NCBI GenBank assembly: GCA_021108275.1 | Contig: JAIORD010000002.1 | Coordinates: 1 to 64,000, forward strand | Direction of reading: 5' to 3' | Length of the DNA: 64,000 nucleotides | Source: Methanococcoides sp. | Lineage (GTDB): Archaea > Halobacteriota > Methanosarcinia > Methanosarcinales > Methanosarcinaceae | Part shown: positions 1 to 9,800 of the stretch, piece after piece | Numbering within the stretch: position 1 is the stretch's first letter | Layout of the letters: each line of letters begins with the position of its first letter | Notes under the pieces: generated by a model | Told to the model about the DNA's origin: nothing | Databases searched by the model: none | The model's input: only the letters and a program-made list of their open reading frames with translations | Program-made: the position numbers and the translations under genes

Positions 1-46
1 CAAGGCTGGGGGTCTTGCGACTTGAGTTCAAATCTCAGCGGCCCCA
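1..46 (+). tRNA. tRNA-Pro(GGG), 3' part
   Basis: The window opens inside a tRNA. The anticodon stem CAAGG/TCTTG (1-5 with 13-17) closes a seven-base loop CTGGGGG, which puts anticodon GGG at 8-10. A four-base variable loop follows, then T-stem TTGAG/CTCAG around loop TTCAAAT (22-38), acceptor strand CGGCCCC (39-45) and discriminator A (46). The 3' CCA is not encoded. The acceptor strand implies a 5' end GGGGCCG, as in archaeal tRNA-Pro. The 5' half lies outside the window. Confidence 0.9.
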
Positions 47-89
47 TCATACAATCTCGTTTTTTGATTGCGAGTCTGTTTCGCATTGC

Positions 90-1388
90 TCAAGTGGATT
101 TTTTTGATTTAATTCTCTGTTTCCGTTTGAGTTTTTCAATTTCTCTATTTGTTTCCTTTGCAATGCTGTTCCATTCATTTTGTTTTGCTTTATTCTGAAT
201 TTGATACAATATATCTGTTGTAGTAACTAGTGAAAAATCTAAATTATTTTTTGTAGCTTCTTCAGTTATTATTTTAAATATATTTATAGTAAATTTAGTC
301 GTACCTTCCCATTTATTTTCAATCACTTTTTCCACAATTATGTTAAAATAAATCAACGAAGCAGATGTTTCCCAATCCCATTCATTCTGTATCGATTTCA
401 TTATTATTAAATATATATATTCTAATGTGTAATGCGTTGTCCATTTTAAGTTCTTTTTTGCTGCGTATTCTCCTATTATAGACAACGAATTTATTACAGA
501 TGATGTTGCACCTTTCAATTCATTATCTGCTGCTGATATTCCTATTTCTGTTAAACCTATTAATAAAATACTGGAAGATTCTTCATCTTCTCTTTTCAGA
601 GCTAATATGCTTACTTTTTCTAGATGTTTGCAGACATGTCGTGAAATTTTTTTTTCATTTTCATTATTTAATATTTCACCTGTCTGAATTATGATGGCAT
701 TTACTCCAGTTCTCACAGTTGCATAATCATATTTCATCATGGATCCATTGATAATATCGATAATCGGCAGTAATGGATTATTTTCATCAAGTGTAGTCCT
801 TTTTTCATCTTCAGTTTTCGGAATTTTATCTTCAGTAATGTCTTCTGCAAGTAGTTGAACCACAGTGGAAGGATTCAATAATGCCAAAGTATTCCAGATA
901 TACGGTATCAAGCAGATAAAACAAAAAAATCCCAGAAAATAAGTTGCAAAAATAGAGAATTCAAGACTTACAAGCCCATTTGTTGGCAAGGCATTGGTTC
1001 CAATGATCTTTATTGTGGCTAATCCGAGAAAGATGGTTGTTGTATAAATTGATATCAATATCCAGATGTCAGGAGTTTTCCTGTATACGTCTATAACCCT
1101 CGATGAATATGACTGGGCTGAGAGTTGGATTGCTACCAGACTTAGGGTGATGACAATTGCAACTACTGCCGCCAGACTCTGGATAAGTGCGCTGAGCATG
1201 TATCTGGCATTATCGGGATTAATTCCGGTGTGCAGGAAATTGTATTTCGGGAAAAAAGCTGACAGTAGCATGATTGATAAAATAAAAGCCAAGCTAACAC
1301 AGGCAAAAAATAAGATATAGAATGAAACTCTGTTAGGCCATTTTGGTTCATTCAGAAATTTCAATATATCTTGCCATTGTTTATGCAT
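90..1388 (-). CDS. DUF2254-like membrane protein
   Basis: About 432 residues. The N-terminal 170 residues hold roughly four membrane segments, including a stretch around LSLVAIQLSAQSYSSRV that resembles the DUF2254 family of predicted membrane proteins. The rest is a soluble, mostly helical domain with a Lys/Arg-rich C-terminus. An upstream GTG (1457) would add 23 residues. It lies inside a hairpin (1451-1470) that looks like the terminator of the preceding gene, so the ATG at 1388 is preferred, although it has no clear ribosome-binding site. The function is unknown. The gene is AT-rich compared with the core genes further right. Confidence 0.6.
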   Translation of the reverse strand: MHKQWQDILKFLNEPKWPNRVSFYILFFACVSLAFILSIMLLSAFFPKYNFLHTGINPDNARYMLSALIQSLAAVVAIVITLSLVAIQLSAQSYSSRVIDVYRKTPDIWILISIYTTTIFLGLATIKIIGTNALPTNGLVSLEFSIFATYFLGFFCFICLIPYIWNTLALLNPSTVVQLLAEDITEDKIPKTEDEKRTTLDENNPLLPIIDIINGSMMKYDYATVRTGVNAIIIQTGEILNNENEKKISRHVCKHLEKVSILALKREDEESSSILLIGLTEIGISAADNELKGATSSVINSLSIIGEYAAKKNLKWTTHYTLEYIYLIIMKSIQNEWDWETSASLIYFNIIVEKVIENKWEGTTKFTINIFKIITEEATKNNLDFSLVTTTDILYQIQNKAKQNEWNSIAKETNREIEKLKRKQRIKSKKST

Positions 1389-1450
1389 AATTTCAAAAAC
1401 AGTTTTAACAGTTATAAAAGTATTGAAATTTTCTTTAAAAAATGAAAGTG

Positions 1451-1470
1451 TTGCCACCTTTTGGTGGCAA
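1451..1470 (-). terminator. Hairpin terminator after the 569-residue coiled-coil gene
   Basis: Perfect 8-bp inverted repeat TTGCCACC/GGTGGCAA with a TTTT loop on the plus strand. On the minus strand it is followed by a T-run (about 1436-1441). It lies 44 bases after the stop of the minus-strand gene ending at 1514 and overlaps the first possible GTG start of the next gene. Confidence 0.5.
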
Positions 1471-1513
1471 ATCTGGTTTCTATCTTCAAGTAGACAGATT
1501 CTTTTAATCTATC

Positions 1514-3223
1514 TTAAATCCCAAATGCAGCTCTTGTAAGTACTATCAGTCCAACGAACAGATTGAGAACGACTAGCCCCCCAATTGCCACTGCACCATA
1601 TTTGATATATTTTGTATCAAAATCAAGTATCGATAACGCTTTTTGTACAGTTTCCATTGTGTCATTGGCCTTTGCCAGAGTGGACTTGGATTCTTCAAGA
1701 TTGTCGTTCAGGGTTTCGAGTACCTTGGTGTTCAGTGTCTCAAGGTTGTTATTCAGATTATCAAGCACTTTATCGATGCGGGGTTGCTGATCTGTTCTGA
1801 CATTTTCGAGTACTCCGTTTATCTCGTCCAGTGTTTGTGGTATCAATCCGGGCTTATCAACGATCTCATGCGTAAACCTCATTTTCTTCCGTTCGAGCTT
1901 TAGCAATTGGTGATCGTAGTATGAAGCCTGGGCTTTCAGGAGATCATAATTTCTCTGGTAACCATCGAATTTTGTGGCAAGGGATGCTGAAATTCTGGCA
2001 CCATGGGGCTGCATGTTGGCACCGGTGAACTTTTGCTCTTTATCCATCTGGAATTTCATATTTTCAGATGCAAAAGAGTGGGCATTGCTGCTAGTTGTTC
2101 TGCCAGTTTTGCTTGACTTGCTAGAATCTGCAGGACCATTAGGACCAATATCTGGTGCAGGTATATTTTTGTCAGATATGTTCTTATCTTCTAAAGTTGC
2201 ACCAGCGATGTTCATATTTCGTCTTCTGGTTTCCCCTGTAAGTCCGGAGAATTTATCAGAATTGCCGATAATTTCAATATCGTCTATTTTTTCGATATCA
2301 GCATCGATCTTTATATCTTCATCAATTTTGATATCATCAATAACTTCGATATTATCTAAAATGTTGTCATCCAGAATACTGTCATCCACTACATGATCCG
2401 AATTCATTTTCCGGTTCATATGGATCATGCTGCCAGTGAACTCAAAATTCTTGGCAGGCATATCGTTCATGACGTCGTGGATTCCGGATACTACCTCTTT
2501 TTTGCGCTGAAGAACATTTAAATAATATCTTCTGTCAAGTTCGAGAGCTTTAATATTTTGTATCTTTTCAGGTCCAAGTTTTGCTGTTGAAATAGGAACT
2601 CTCTCTCTTGTGACAAAGAGTTTCTTGACTTCTTTAAGCAATTCCTCAGTAACTTCGAAGTTGTCATCAACGGATTTGAGAATATCTTCTATCAGAGGTT
2701 GTTCAATTGTATTTAACCTCTCAAGGACCTCTTTTGCGTTGTAGATACCAGTGGTCAGAACTCCAGGTTCCTGATATAATATCTCTGTTATCTCAGCATT
2801 GACTGCAGCTATCCTTGCGATCAACTGGAACTTTTTGAGAACGTTTTCCATATCATAGAACATTTCCCAAAAATCAAATGAAAAATTATCCGGGTCATCT
2901 ACACCAAGGCTTTTTAATTCGTCTATGACACGCTTTTTTTCGGCTTTAAGATCGTCAAGTCTTTCTTTTTCCTCATCCCAGAGTTCATCTTCATCTCTGG
3001 GGCTCAACCTGCGAATGGTAATGAGCTCTTCAGTTTCTTTCAAGAAAGATTTCAGTTCTTCTCCCAACGACTGTATCGTTGTGCCTATTACCGCAATGGC
3101 AAGTCCTGCCTGCTCAGCAGCGTCTCCTGCATCTTCCGCTGCATTTCCTGCCTGATAAATTGCTTTTCCAACAGTATAAAGTCCACCTGTGCAGACACCA
3201 GCCACTACATCAAACCATCCCAT
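1514..3223 (-). CDS. Unrecognised coiled-coil protein with C-terminal membrane anchor
   Basis: 569 residues, function not recognised. Residues 1-50 are Gly/Ala-rich and amphipathic (repeated AE/DAG steps such as AGNAAEDAGDAAEQAG). Long charged helices with coiled-coil character fill about 55-250. Residues about 270-315 are a low-complexity Asp/Ile run with repeated DDI, DNI and KID units. A Ser/Thr/Asn-rich linker follows, then a second coiled coil (about 415-535), and a single membrane segment at the very C-terminus (AIGGLVVLNLFVGLIVL). It has AGGAG nine bases before the ATG. The layout suggests a membrane-tethered scaffold or lipid-interacting protein, but that is inference. It neighbours another membrane protein of unknown function on the same strand. 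Confidence 0.6.
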   Translation of the reverse strand: MGWFDVVAGVCTGGLYTVGKAIYQAGNAAEDAGDAAEQAGLAIAVIGTTIQSLGEELKSFLKETEELITIRRLSPRDEDELWDEEKERLDDLKAEKKRVIDELKSLGVDDPDNFSFDFWEMFYDMENVLKKFQLIARIAAVNAEITEILYQEPGVLTTGIYNAKEVLERLNTIEQPLIEDILKSVDDNFEVTEELLKEVKKLFVTRERVPISTAKLGPEKIQNIKALELDRRYYLNVLQRKKEVVSGIHDVMNDMPAKNFEFTGSMIHMNRKMNSDHVVDDSILDDNILDNIEVIDDIKIDEDIKIDADIEKIDDIEIIGNSDKFSGLTGETRRRNMNIAGATLEDKNISDKNIPAPDIGPNGPADSSKSSKTGRTTSSNAHSFASENMKFQMDKEQKFTGANMQPHGARISASLATKFDGYQRNYDLLKAQASYYDHQLLKLERKKMRFTHEIVDKPGLIPQTLDEINGVLENVRTDQQPRIDKVLDNLNNNLETLNTKVLETLNDNLEESKSTLAKANDTMETVQKALSILDFDTKYIKYGAVAIGGLVVLNLFVGLIVLTRAAFGI

Positions 3224-3404
3224 ATTTTTTTGCTCCTGATCTTCATCTTTTGAAATATTAATTCAATAAATAAAATAATACAGTGTCTATATTATATTAT
3301 TTTATTTTATTTGTTTTTTACTGTAAAGCTTTTATTCGAAAAATAAGAAACATATATTAGTTCTCACACCAACATTTGTTCAAAGAAAAGATCGGTGATA
3401 TATC

Positions 3405-4313
3405 ATTCCTCCAGTTATCGTAGGTAAAGATGTCAGAAAAGAATTTGGCGAGTTCACGGCTGTAGATAGCGTTGCTTTTTCTGTCGATGAAGGGGAGCTG
3501 TTCGGCTTTCTGGGACCTAATGGTGCGGGCAAGACGACCACCATGCGTATGATACAGTGTATCTCCCCAATGACATCGGGTACACTGGAGGTCTTTGGGC
3601 TGGATGTGAACGTTCATCAGCGGGAGATCAAGTTCAAGATGGGCGTTGTTCCTCAGGAGAACAATCTCGATCCTGACTTTACGGTCTATGAGAACCTTTT
3701 GATCTTCTCGCGTTACTTCGACATTCCTGAGGATGAGGCTAAAAAAAGAGTGGACGAACTCCTTGAGTTCGTGCATCTGGAAGAAAGACGGGATACCATG
3801 ACCGATTCGCTTTCAGGCGGTCTGAAAAGGCGCCTTGTGTTGGCAAGGGCACTGATCAACAGGCCAAGGTTGCTGATACTCGATGAACCTACGGTGGGAC
3901 TTGACCCCCAGTCAAGACATCTTATGTGGGACAAGCTCAAAGGCCTCAAAAAGCAGGGCGTTACAATCGTGCTCACAACACATTATCTTGAAGAGGCCTC
4001 TCAATTATGTGACAGGCTTGTCATCATGGACAATGGGAAGATACTCGTTGAGGGCAGTCCCACAGATCTCATTCAGGAACACATTGGTTCTGCAATAGTC
4101 GAGACCGATAAAGATCCTAAGGTGATTTCCTGCCTTGATGTTCATCAGGTAAACTATGAGGTGCTCGGTGAGGAGATCCAGATTTATACTGATAAGCCAC
4201 AGGAAATAACCGACCATCTCTTGTCGGAATGTAAATTGACAAGTGTCACTGCCCGCGCTGCGACGCTTGAAGACGTTTTCCTGAAACTGACGGGAAGGAA
4301 ACTCAGGGAGTGA
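3405..4313 (+). CDS. ABC transporter ATP-binding protein, abnormal start codon
   Basis: ATPase of a DrrA/NodI-type ABC-2 exporter, about 302 residues if read from 3405. It shows Walker A GPNGAGKTT (coded at 3513-3539), signature LSGGLKRR, Walker B LLILDEPTVGLDP and the H-loop TTHY. The frame is open from 3399, but no ATG, GTG or TTG occurs before the ATG at 3543, which lies downstream of the P-loop and cannot start a working ATPase. A canonical archaeal ribosome-binding site GGTGAT (3394-3399) sits five bases before an ATT codon at 3405, giving I/M-PPVIVGKDVRKEFGEF. Either ATT is used as the start or the start codon has mutated. The permease follows four bases downstream. Confidence 0.8.
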   Translation: MPPVIVGKDVRKEFGEFTAVDSVAFSVDEGELFGFLGPNGAGKTTTMRMIQCISPMTSGTLEVFGLDVNVHQREIKFKMGVVPQENNLDPDFTVYENLLIFSRYFDIPEDEAKKRVDELLEFVHLEERRDTMTDSLSGGLKRRLVLARALINRPRLLILDEPTVGLDPQSRHLMWDKLKGLKKQGVTIVLTTHYLEEASQLCDRLVIMDNGKILVEGSPTDLIQEHIGSAIVETDKDPKVISCLDVHQVNYEVLGEEIQIYTDKPQEITDHLLSECKLTSVTARAATLEDVFLKLTGRKLRE

Positions 4314-4317
4314 GAAG

Positions 4318-5109
4318 ATGGACATAGGCATGTATTTCAAACCCCCGGAATTAACATCCGGAGCGTTCAAGGTCTGGCGGCGTAACAAGGATGTTTTCAT
4401 GAAGAACGTCAAATTGAATTTCCTGCCCCCGTTCATCGAGCCTTTGCTCTACCTTTTTGCCATGGGCTTTGGCTTAGGCATGTTTATCGAAGAGATAGAC
4501 GGTGTACCCTATGTAAATTTCATAGCCCCGGCATTGATATCGGTCTCTGTGATGTATGGTGCTTTTTTCGAGTGCAGCTATGGCTCTTATGTGAGGATGT
4601 ACTACCAGAAGACCTTCGATGCTATCATTGCAACCCCTTTGAGCATCGAGGATGTCATAATTGGAGAACTGCTGTGGGGTGCCACCCGAAGCACAATAAG
4701 CGCCACATTGATGCTTCCTGTCATTGCATTGTTTGGGCTCATCACTTTTCCCCATTCACTGCTGATCATCCCATTCGCTTTCCTTGCAGGCTTGCTTTTC
4801 GCATGCCTTGGAATGTGCATTGCAGCAGTCACCCCTAACATAATGTCCATAAATTATCCCATACTGCTTTTCATCACGCCGATGTTCCTTTTCAGTGGAA
4901 CTTTCTTCCCCCTTAACGTACTGCCTGAGATCGTCCAGTACATCGCACTGGCAATATTGCCACTGACACACGTTGTGATCATAATAAGAGCACTGACCTT
5001 CGGAGCACCGGGATGGTTCCTGCTGACAAATCTCCTGTGGATACTGGTCGTTTGCGCATTAGGTTTCGTGGTCTCGGTCAATATGATGAAGAAAAGGCTG
5101 GTCGTCTGA
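4318..5109 (+). CDS. ABC-2 type transporter permease
   Basis: 263 residues with about six membrane helices, of the NodJ/DrrB type. It begins on ATG four bases after the ATPase stop, with GGGAG just upstream inside the ATPase tail. The segment YQKTFDAIIATPLSIEDVI is typical of ABC-2 permeases, and the last helix ends in a short basic tail (MMKKRLVV). It forms an exporter with the preceding ATPase; the substrate cannot be told from sequence. If the ATPase start is truly defective, translation of this gene may also be affected by loss of coupling. Confidence 0.88.
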   Translation: MDIGMYFKPPELTSGAFKVWRRNKDVFMKNVKLNFLPPFIEPLLYLFAMGFGLGMFIEEIDGVPYVNFIAPALISVSVMYGAFFECSYGSYVRMYYQKTFDAIIATPLSIEDVIIGELLWGATRSTISATLMLPVIALFGLITFPHSLLIIPFAFLAGLLFACLGMCIAAVTPNIMSINYPILLFITPMFLFSGTFFPLNVLPEIVQYIALAILPLTHVVIIIRALTFGAPGWFLLTNLLWILVVCALGFVVSVNMMKKRLVV

Positions 5110-5118
5110 GATCAACAC

Positions 5119-5331
5119 TCACTTTTTCTTTGAGGAAGAACTTTTCGTATCCATACATCTACGACTACTCTCACATCCGAGACTGCGTCTGTAATCAGAC
5201 CTTATCTCTTTTTTTGCAGTTTTGATTAGCATTTCATCGAGTTCTTCTTCGGTCAGCTCGCATGGGTCTTCTTCGGCTTCTTTTTTGTTGGGCATTGGTG
5301 TGTTCCGATATTTGATGTTTGAAAATGACAA
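5119..5331 (-). CDS. Small acidic-to-basic hypothetical protein
   Basis: Up to 70 residues from a TTG start; an in-frame ATG at 5295 would give 58. The middle is acidic and helical (ELTEEELDEMLIKTAKKEI). The tail has two cysteines and is Ser/Lys-rich. It is convergent with the ABC permease, with only nine bases between the stops. There is no recognised family and no strong ribosome-binding site, so this is a tentative gene. Confidence 0.4.
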   Translation of the reverse strand: MSFSNIKYRNTPMPNKKEAEEDPCELTEEELDEMLIKTAKKEIRSDYRRSLGCESSRRCMDTKSSSSKKK

Positions 5332-5341
5332 TGATCTTGTT

Positions 5342-5689
5342 ATATTTTAATTCTACCAAGGTAAAGAGGTTAGAATGGGGAAATGTAAAATATGACAAAC
5401 ACAAGAGTAAAAAGAGAAGTATAGGAGTTTTTTAAGTTTTATTTTTCTACTAAGTTTAACAAAATAGATAGGAAGGTTAAGTATGAGAATTGGATGAATT
5501 TGTGGATTCAATTTTCATCTATTGCACAGAAAATCGGGGATACATAAAGTAAAAAATGTACGAGTTGGTATGAGTTATGTGCACAACCGAATCAAAGACA
5601 GAAATGCTACTCTTCTAAAAATTTAATTGTTTGCTCGAATAATACATTGATTCTAAAAAGGTATAGAGAAGTAGGGTAAATCCATCACA
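5342..5689. other. AT-rich intergenic stretch
   Basis: About 350 bases without a credible reading frame on either strand, and no tRNA-like fold or repeat seen. It may carry the promoter of the minus-strand small gene that starts at 5331. Confidence 0.4.
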
Positions 5690-5932
5690 TCATTGGAAAA
5701 TATGATATGTTATATTCAGGCCAAAAATGAGTCCTCCCAGCGCTCCCATGGGTGTATATATTGGATTAATGTTTGATGCTATTTTTGTTCCTACTATCAT
5801 TATCAACAAAAGAATAACTAATATGTTAATATTTTTTTGATTTTTGCTTACTAGCTCGATAATTCTTGAATCAATTCTTTGATCAAACCCCATGTTTCTG
5901 AACCCCACATCCTTTAAGTTGAATTCTAGCAT
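5690..5932 (-). CDS. Small membrane protein
   Basis: 80 residues. A charged N-terminal half precedes two hydrophobic segments (INILVILLLIMIVGTKIA and a Gly-rich MGALGGLIFGLNITYHIF). There is no recognised family. The ATG is preceded by an AT-rich stretch with a possible TATA-like element and no ribosome-binding site, so it may be leaderless. It is flanked by long non-coding DNA. Confidence 0.45.
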   Translation of the reverse strand: MLEFNLKDVGFRNMGFDQRIDSRIIELVSKNQKNINILVILLLIMIVGTKIASNINPIYTPMGALGGLIFGLNITYHIFQ

Positions 5933-6108
5933 ATAAAATTATCTCAAATCGTTCCTCAAAATATCAGGATTGTTTCTCTCAACAATCCGTCTATACCTTC
6001 TCCTATTAACAGCCAAAGCAAACTAATTAATACATAAATCCCCAAATTTTCAACTCTTTAGATAACTTTAAAAATAATCATCATCCATATTTATTCCAAG
6101 GATGTGAA

Positions 6109-6669
6109 ATGATGAAAGTATTAGCTATTGTAGGAAGTCCGCGTAAGAACGGTAACACGGATGTAGTTGTACAGAAAGTGCTTGAAGGGGCAGCAGAGGC
6201 GGGGGCTGAAACAGAGACAATTTACGTCAATGACCTGGATTTCAGGGCTTGTCAGGGATGTGGACTTTGTAATGTGATGGCTGATTGCAAGCTCAAGGAT
6301 GACATGACGGACGTTTACAAGAAGCTGGAAGAAGCGGATGCTTTTGTTTTCGGTTCTCCTATATATTTCGATCAGTTCACCGGACAGATGAGGTCATTTT
6401 TGGACCGCTGCTATGCTCTTGTGGATGCAGAGCTTAAGCCAAGGTTACCTGTAGGGAAGAACGCTGTTCTCGTAAGGGCACAGGGAGACCCTAACAGATC
6501 GACGTATGAGAACGTATTTGATGAGTTCGGAAATATTCTGAAATTATTCTTTGGTATGACGGTCACAGACAGGCTTGTTGCGGCTGGATATGATCTTCCG
6601 GGTTCTGTGAGAAAGGATGCGGAACTTATGGAGAAGGCAAAACAGGCTGGTATTCACTTACTTGACTGA
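6109..6669 (+). CDS. Iron-sulfur flavoprotein (Isf family)
   Basis: 186 residues. NADPH-dependent FMN reductase fold: GSPRKNGNT at residues 9-17 is the FMN phosphate-binding loop and GSPIYFDQFTGQM the isoalloxazine-side loop. Cysteines 48, 51, 54 and 60 form the compact CX2CX2CX5C motif that binds a 4Fe-4S cluster in the Isf protein of Methanosarcina thermophila, which is of similar length. Isf proteins pass electrons from ferredoxin and have been linked to reduction of oxygen and peroxide. A strong hairpin terminator follows, so the gene is probably monocistronic. Two ATGs lie in tandem, so the start could be 6109 or 6112. Confidence 0.88.
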   Translation: MMKVLAIVGSPRKNGNTDVVVQKVLEGAAEAGAETETIYVNDLDFRACQGCGLCNVMADCKLKDDMTDVYKKLEEADAFVFGSPIYFDQFTGQMRSFLDRCYALVDAELKPRLPVGKNAVLVRAQGDPNRSTYENVFDEFGNILKLFFGMTVTDRLVAAGYDLPGSVRKDAELMEKAKQAGIHLLD

Positions 6670-6682
6670 TATTTGATTTTTT

Positions 6683-6701
6683 TTCCGGCATGCTGCCGGA
6701 A
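6683..6701 (+). terminator. Terminator after the iron-sulfur flavoprotein gene
   Basis: 8-bp stem TTCCGGCA/TGCCGGAA with loop TGC, followed by a T-rich run ending TCTTTTTT. It lies 14 bases past the stop. Confidence 0.75.
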
Positions 6702-6839
6702 TATCTCTTTTTTGATATTGATATTTTTAATAGCCATAGGTACGAACAGTTTCGAAGTTTAAGCTAAGTTTATACGCAATTGGCAACAATCTTCTTCTTA
6801 CATATCAAAAAAAAATAATTGAACAAAGGTAGTGTCAAG

Positions 6840-9800
6840 ATGAAATATATCGGGGTTAAAAAAAAAGGATTCTGTTTGCTGGTCTTGCTATCGTGCATTC
6901 TGCTGGCAGGATGTATCGGGCAGGACGATAGTAAAGTTCAAACTTCTTCCAATGAAGCTCTCTCCTATGATGAGGGAGGAACTTATTCCGAAGATGATGA
7001 ATATCTAGTGCTTGTACCGAAATCGCTGTTCTCAGGTGGGGAAAGTTCTGTAACGATGTCTGCTTTCCTGGATGATGAACCGGTCAGCAGGGGTGTTGAA
7101 TATACTCTTACCAGTGCATCAGGCGACATCATCCCATTGGTAAAGGCAGCCACCTCCGAATCCGGTAACAATGTAGCGAAGTTCGAAGTACCGGATGTCG
7201 AAGAGGGAAGTTATACACTGACTGCAACACCTTCGGGTGCTGAAAGTGGTTTTACTACAACCGTTAAGGTGGTGCAGAACAATCCCATCTTCATCGAAAC
7301 GGACAAACCTATCTACAAACCCGGGCAGATCATACATGTACGTCTTCTCAGCCTGAACAATAATCTCGTTCCTGTCGTTCAGAACACCACCGTTGAGATA
7401 GCTGATGCGAAAGGGGTGAAGATCTTCAAGGACGACCTTGTTACCAATGAGTATGGGGTTGCCTTCTTTGATCTTCCGCTTGCCTCCGAGCTGAACCTTG
7501 GAACATGGAAAGTGAAAGCGACATCAGGAAGTTCGATGTCCGAAGTGGATATCAGGGTGGAGAAATATGTCCTCCCCAAGTTCGACCTCGATACTTCCAC
7601 CGAAAAGAGCTGGTTCCTTGCCGATGAACCTATTACAGGCACAGTCTCTGCTAACTATTTCTTCGGAAAGGTCGTTGAAGGTACTGTTGAGGTAAAGGCT
7701 TCCAGATACATAGGTGTCTGGGAAGAATACTCGACATCCACTGCTCCTCTTAAGGACGGAAATGTAGAATTTGCACTTCCTGCTGTAGGGTATGTGGCAG
7801 GCACCTTTGGAGCCGGTGGTCAGGGCAGTGTCATGCTGAATGTGACTGTGACCGACACCGGTGGAAATAGTGAAGAAACTACGGAACTGCTCACCATAGC
7901 AGAGCATCCGTTCATATTGCAGATGATTCCGGAATCCAATTCCATCAAACCGGGAATGCCCCTTCAGATTCTTCTTGTAACAAAGGACCCCGGAGGAGAA
8001 CCCCTTGAAAAAGAGGTGACCCTTGTTTCCAATTTCAGAGATGACAGTTACAACTATGACGAGAGCAAAGAGACCTACACAACAGAGAACGGCGTTGCTC
8101 TGGTAATGTTAGAGATACCCGAAGATGCTGTGAGCGTCGAATTGCATGCTGTCTCAGAAGAAGTTGAAGTTACCAGTACATTGAACTCGGTCTATTCTCC
8201 CAGTGCCAGTTTCCTGCACTTGAGCCAGGTGAGCGAAGGCATACCGGAAGTCGGAGATACCATCTCGTTCAAGGTCTATTCAACTAATGTGGGAACGGTA
8301 TTCTACGATGTTTTCGCAAATGGCAGGACAGTTTATTCTGCGACAAGCGACGAGCCGCAGATAAACATCCCTGTGACGCCACAGATGAGCCCGTCGGCAA
8401 AGGTCGTTGCATACATAATAAATCCTAACAATGAGGTTTCCGCCGACAGCCTGCCCTTCGATGTCAAGTTCAGCACGAAGGTAGACCTTTCCACAGGATT
8501 TGATAAGGACACGGTCGCACCGGGTGATGCTGTTTCCGTTGAGCTGGATGCAGGCACGAAGTCCATGATAGGCCTTTCCATTGTGGACGAATCCGTATAT
8601 GCATTGAGCGAGGGTAGACTGAATTTGAAACAGGTGTTCGATGAGCTTGAAATTCGCTTTATGGAACCTCAGGTCGAAGCGCATCCGCAATATTTTGGAT
8701 ATCAGACAACTGCTTATGATGTTCTTGATGAGGCCGGAATGATAGTATTGGCATCCGGCAGTCTTGAAATTCCAAGGACAGAAACTGATGAAGATGTGAG
8801 GTTTGCTCAATTTGCAGGAGCAATGTTTGAAATGGATGATATGGTTGTGGATGAAGCTGTAATGGAGATGTCCATGGAAGAAGCTCCAATGGATGACAAA
8901 GCAGATTCAGGGGAGCAGCTTGCGGAAGTGGAGAGAGTACGCCAGTTCTTCCCTGAAACATGGATCTGGATGCCTGATATTCTGACCGATGATGACGGAA
9001 GGGCAACCCTTGATCTGAATGCACCTGACTCCATCACCAAATGGAGACTTCATGCAGTGTCCTCAGGTCCGGAAGGCATCGGAATATCCGAATCAGGCCT
9101 TACGGTCTTCCAGGATTTCTTTATCGACCCTGATCTGCCTTATGCTGTTATTCGTGGCGAGGAGTTCCCTGTTCAGGTACAGGTGTACAACTATCTCGAC
9201 AAGCCTCAGAACGTGAAGCTGACCCTTTCAGGTGCAGAATGGTTCGAGCTGGTGGGAGATGATGTCGTTGAAGTGAGCGTGGATGCCAATAGTGTGACCC
9301 ATGTAAGTTTCACCATTCGTCCCACCAAGGTCGGGGTGCAGACAGTTGAACTGACAGGACAGACCACTGAAAAAGCGGATGCTATCCGTAAGACGATTAT
9401 CGTTGAGGCTGAAGGGGTCACCAGAGAGATAGTGGATAACGGTATCCTTAAGAACGGTACCGTTGAGCTGGATGCAACACTGCCTGATGCCATAGTACCG
9501 GATTCTGAAAAAGTGATATTGAGCTTTACGCCAAGCATCGTAGCCCAGACGATCAGCGGAGTCGATGACCTGCTGGGCATGCCTTATGGATGTGGTGAAC
9601 AGAACATGATGTTGTTCTCCACCGATGTTGAGGTGCTGCGCTATCTCAAGGCCACCGGTCAGCAGAATCCCGAGGTACAGGCTAAAGCATTGACTTTCAT
9701 CACGACCGGATACCAGAGGGAGCTCACTTTTATGCATTCGGATGGCTCTTTCTCTGCATTCGGTGAGAGTGACGGCGAAGGCAGTCTGTGGCTGACCTCC

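Noticed and set aside
1-3300. Integrated element at the tRNA-Pro 3' end
   Set aside because: No integrase gene and no second copy of the tRNA 3' end found in the window, although the two adjacent genes are unfamiliar and AT-rich.
3357-3776. Minus-strand frame over the ABC ATPase 5' end
   Set aside because: Overlaps the P-loop coding region; translation has no family pattern.
9206-9737. Overlapping minus-strand frames inside the alpha-2-macroglobulin gene
   Set aside because: Two different antisense frames over the same DNA, both without start signals; the plus-strand protein explains the conservation.
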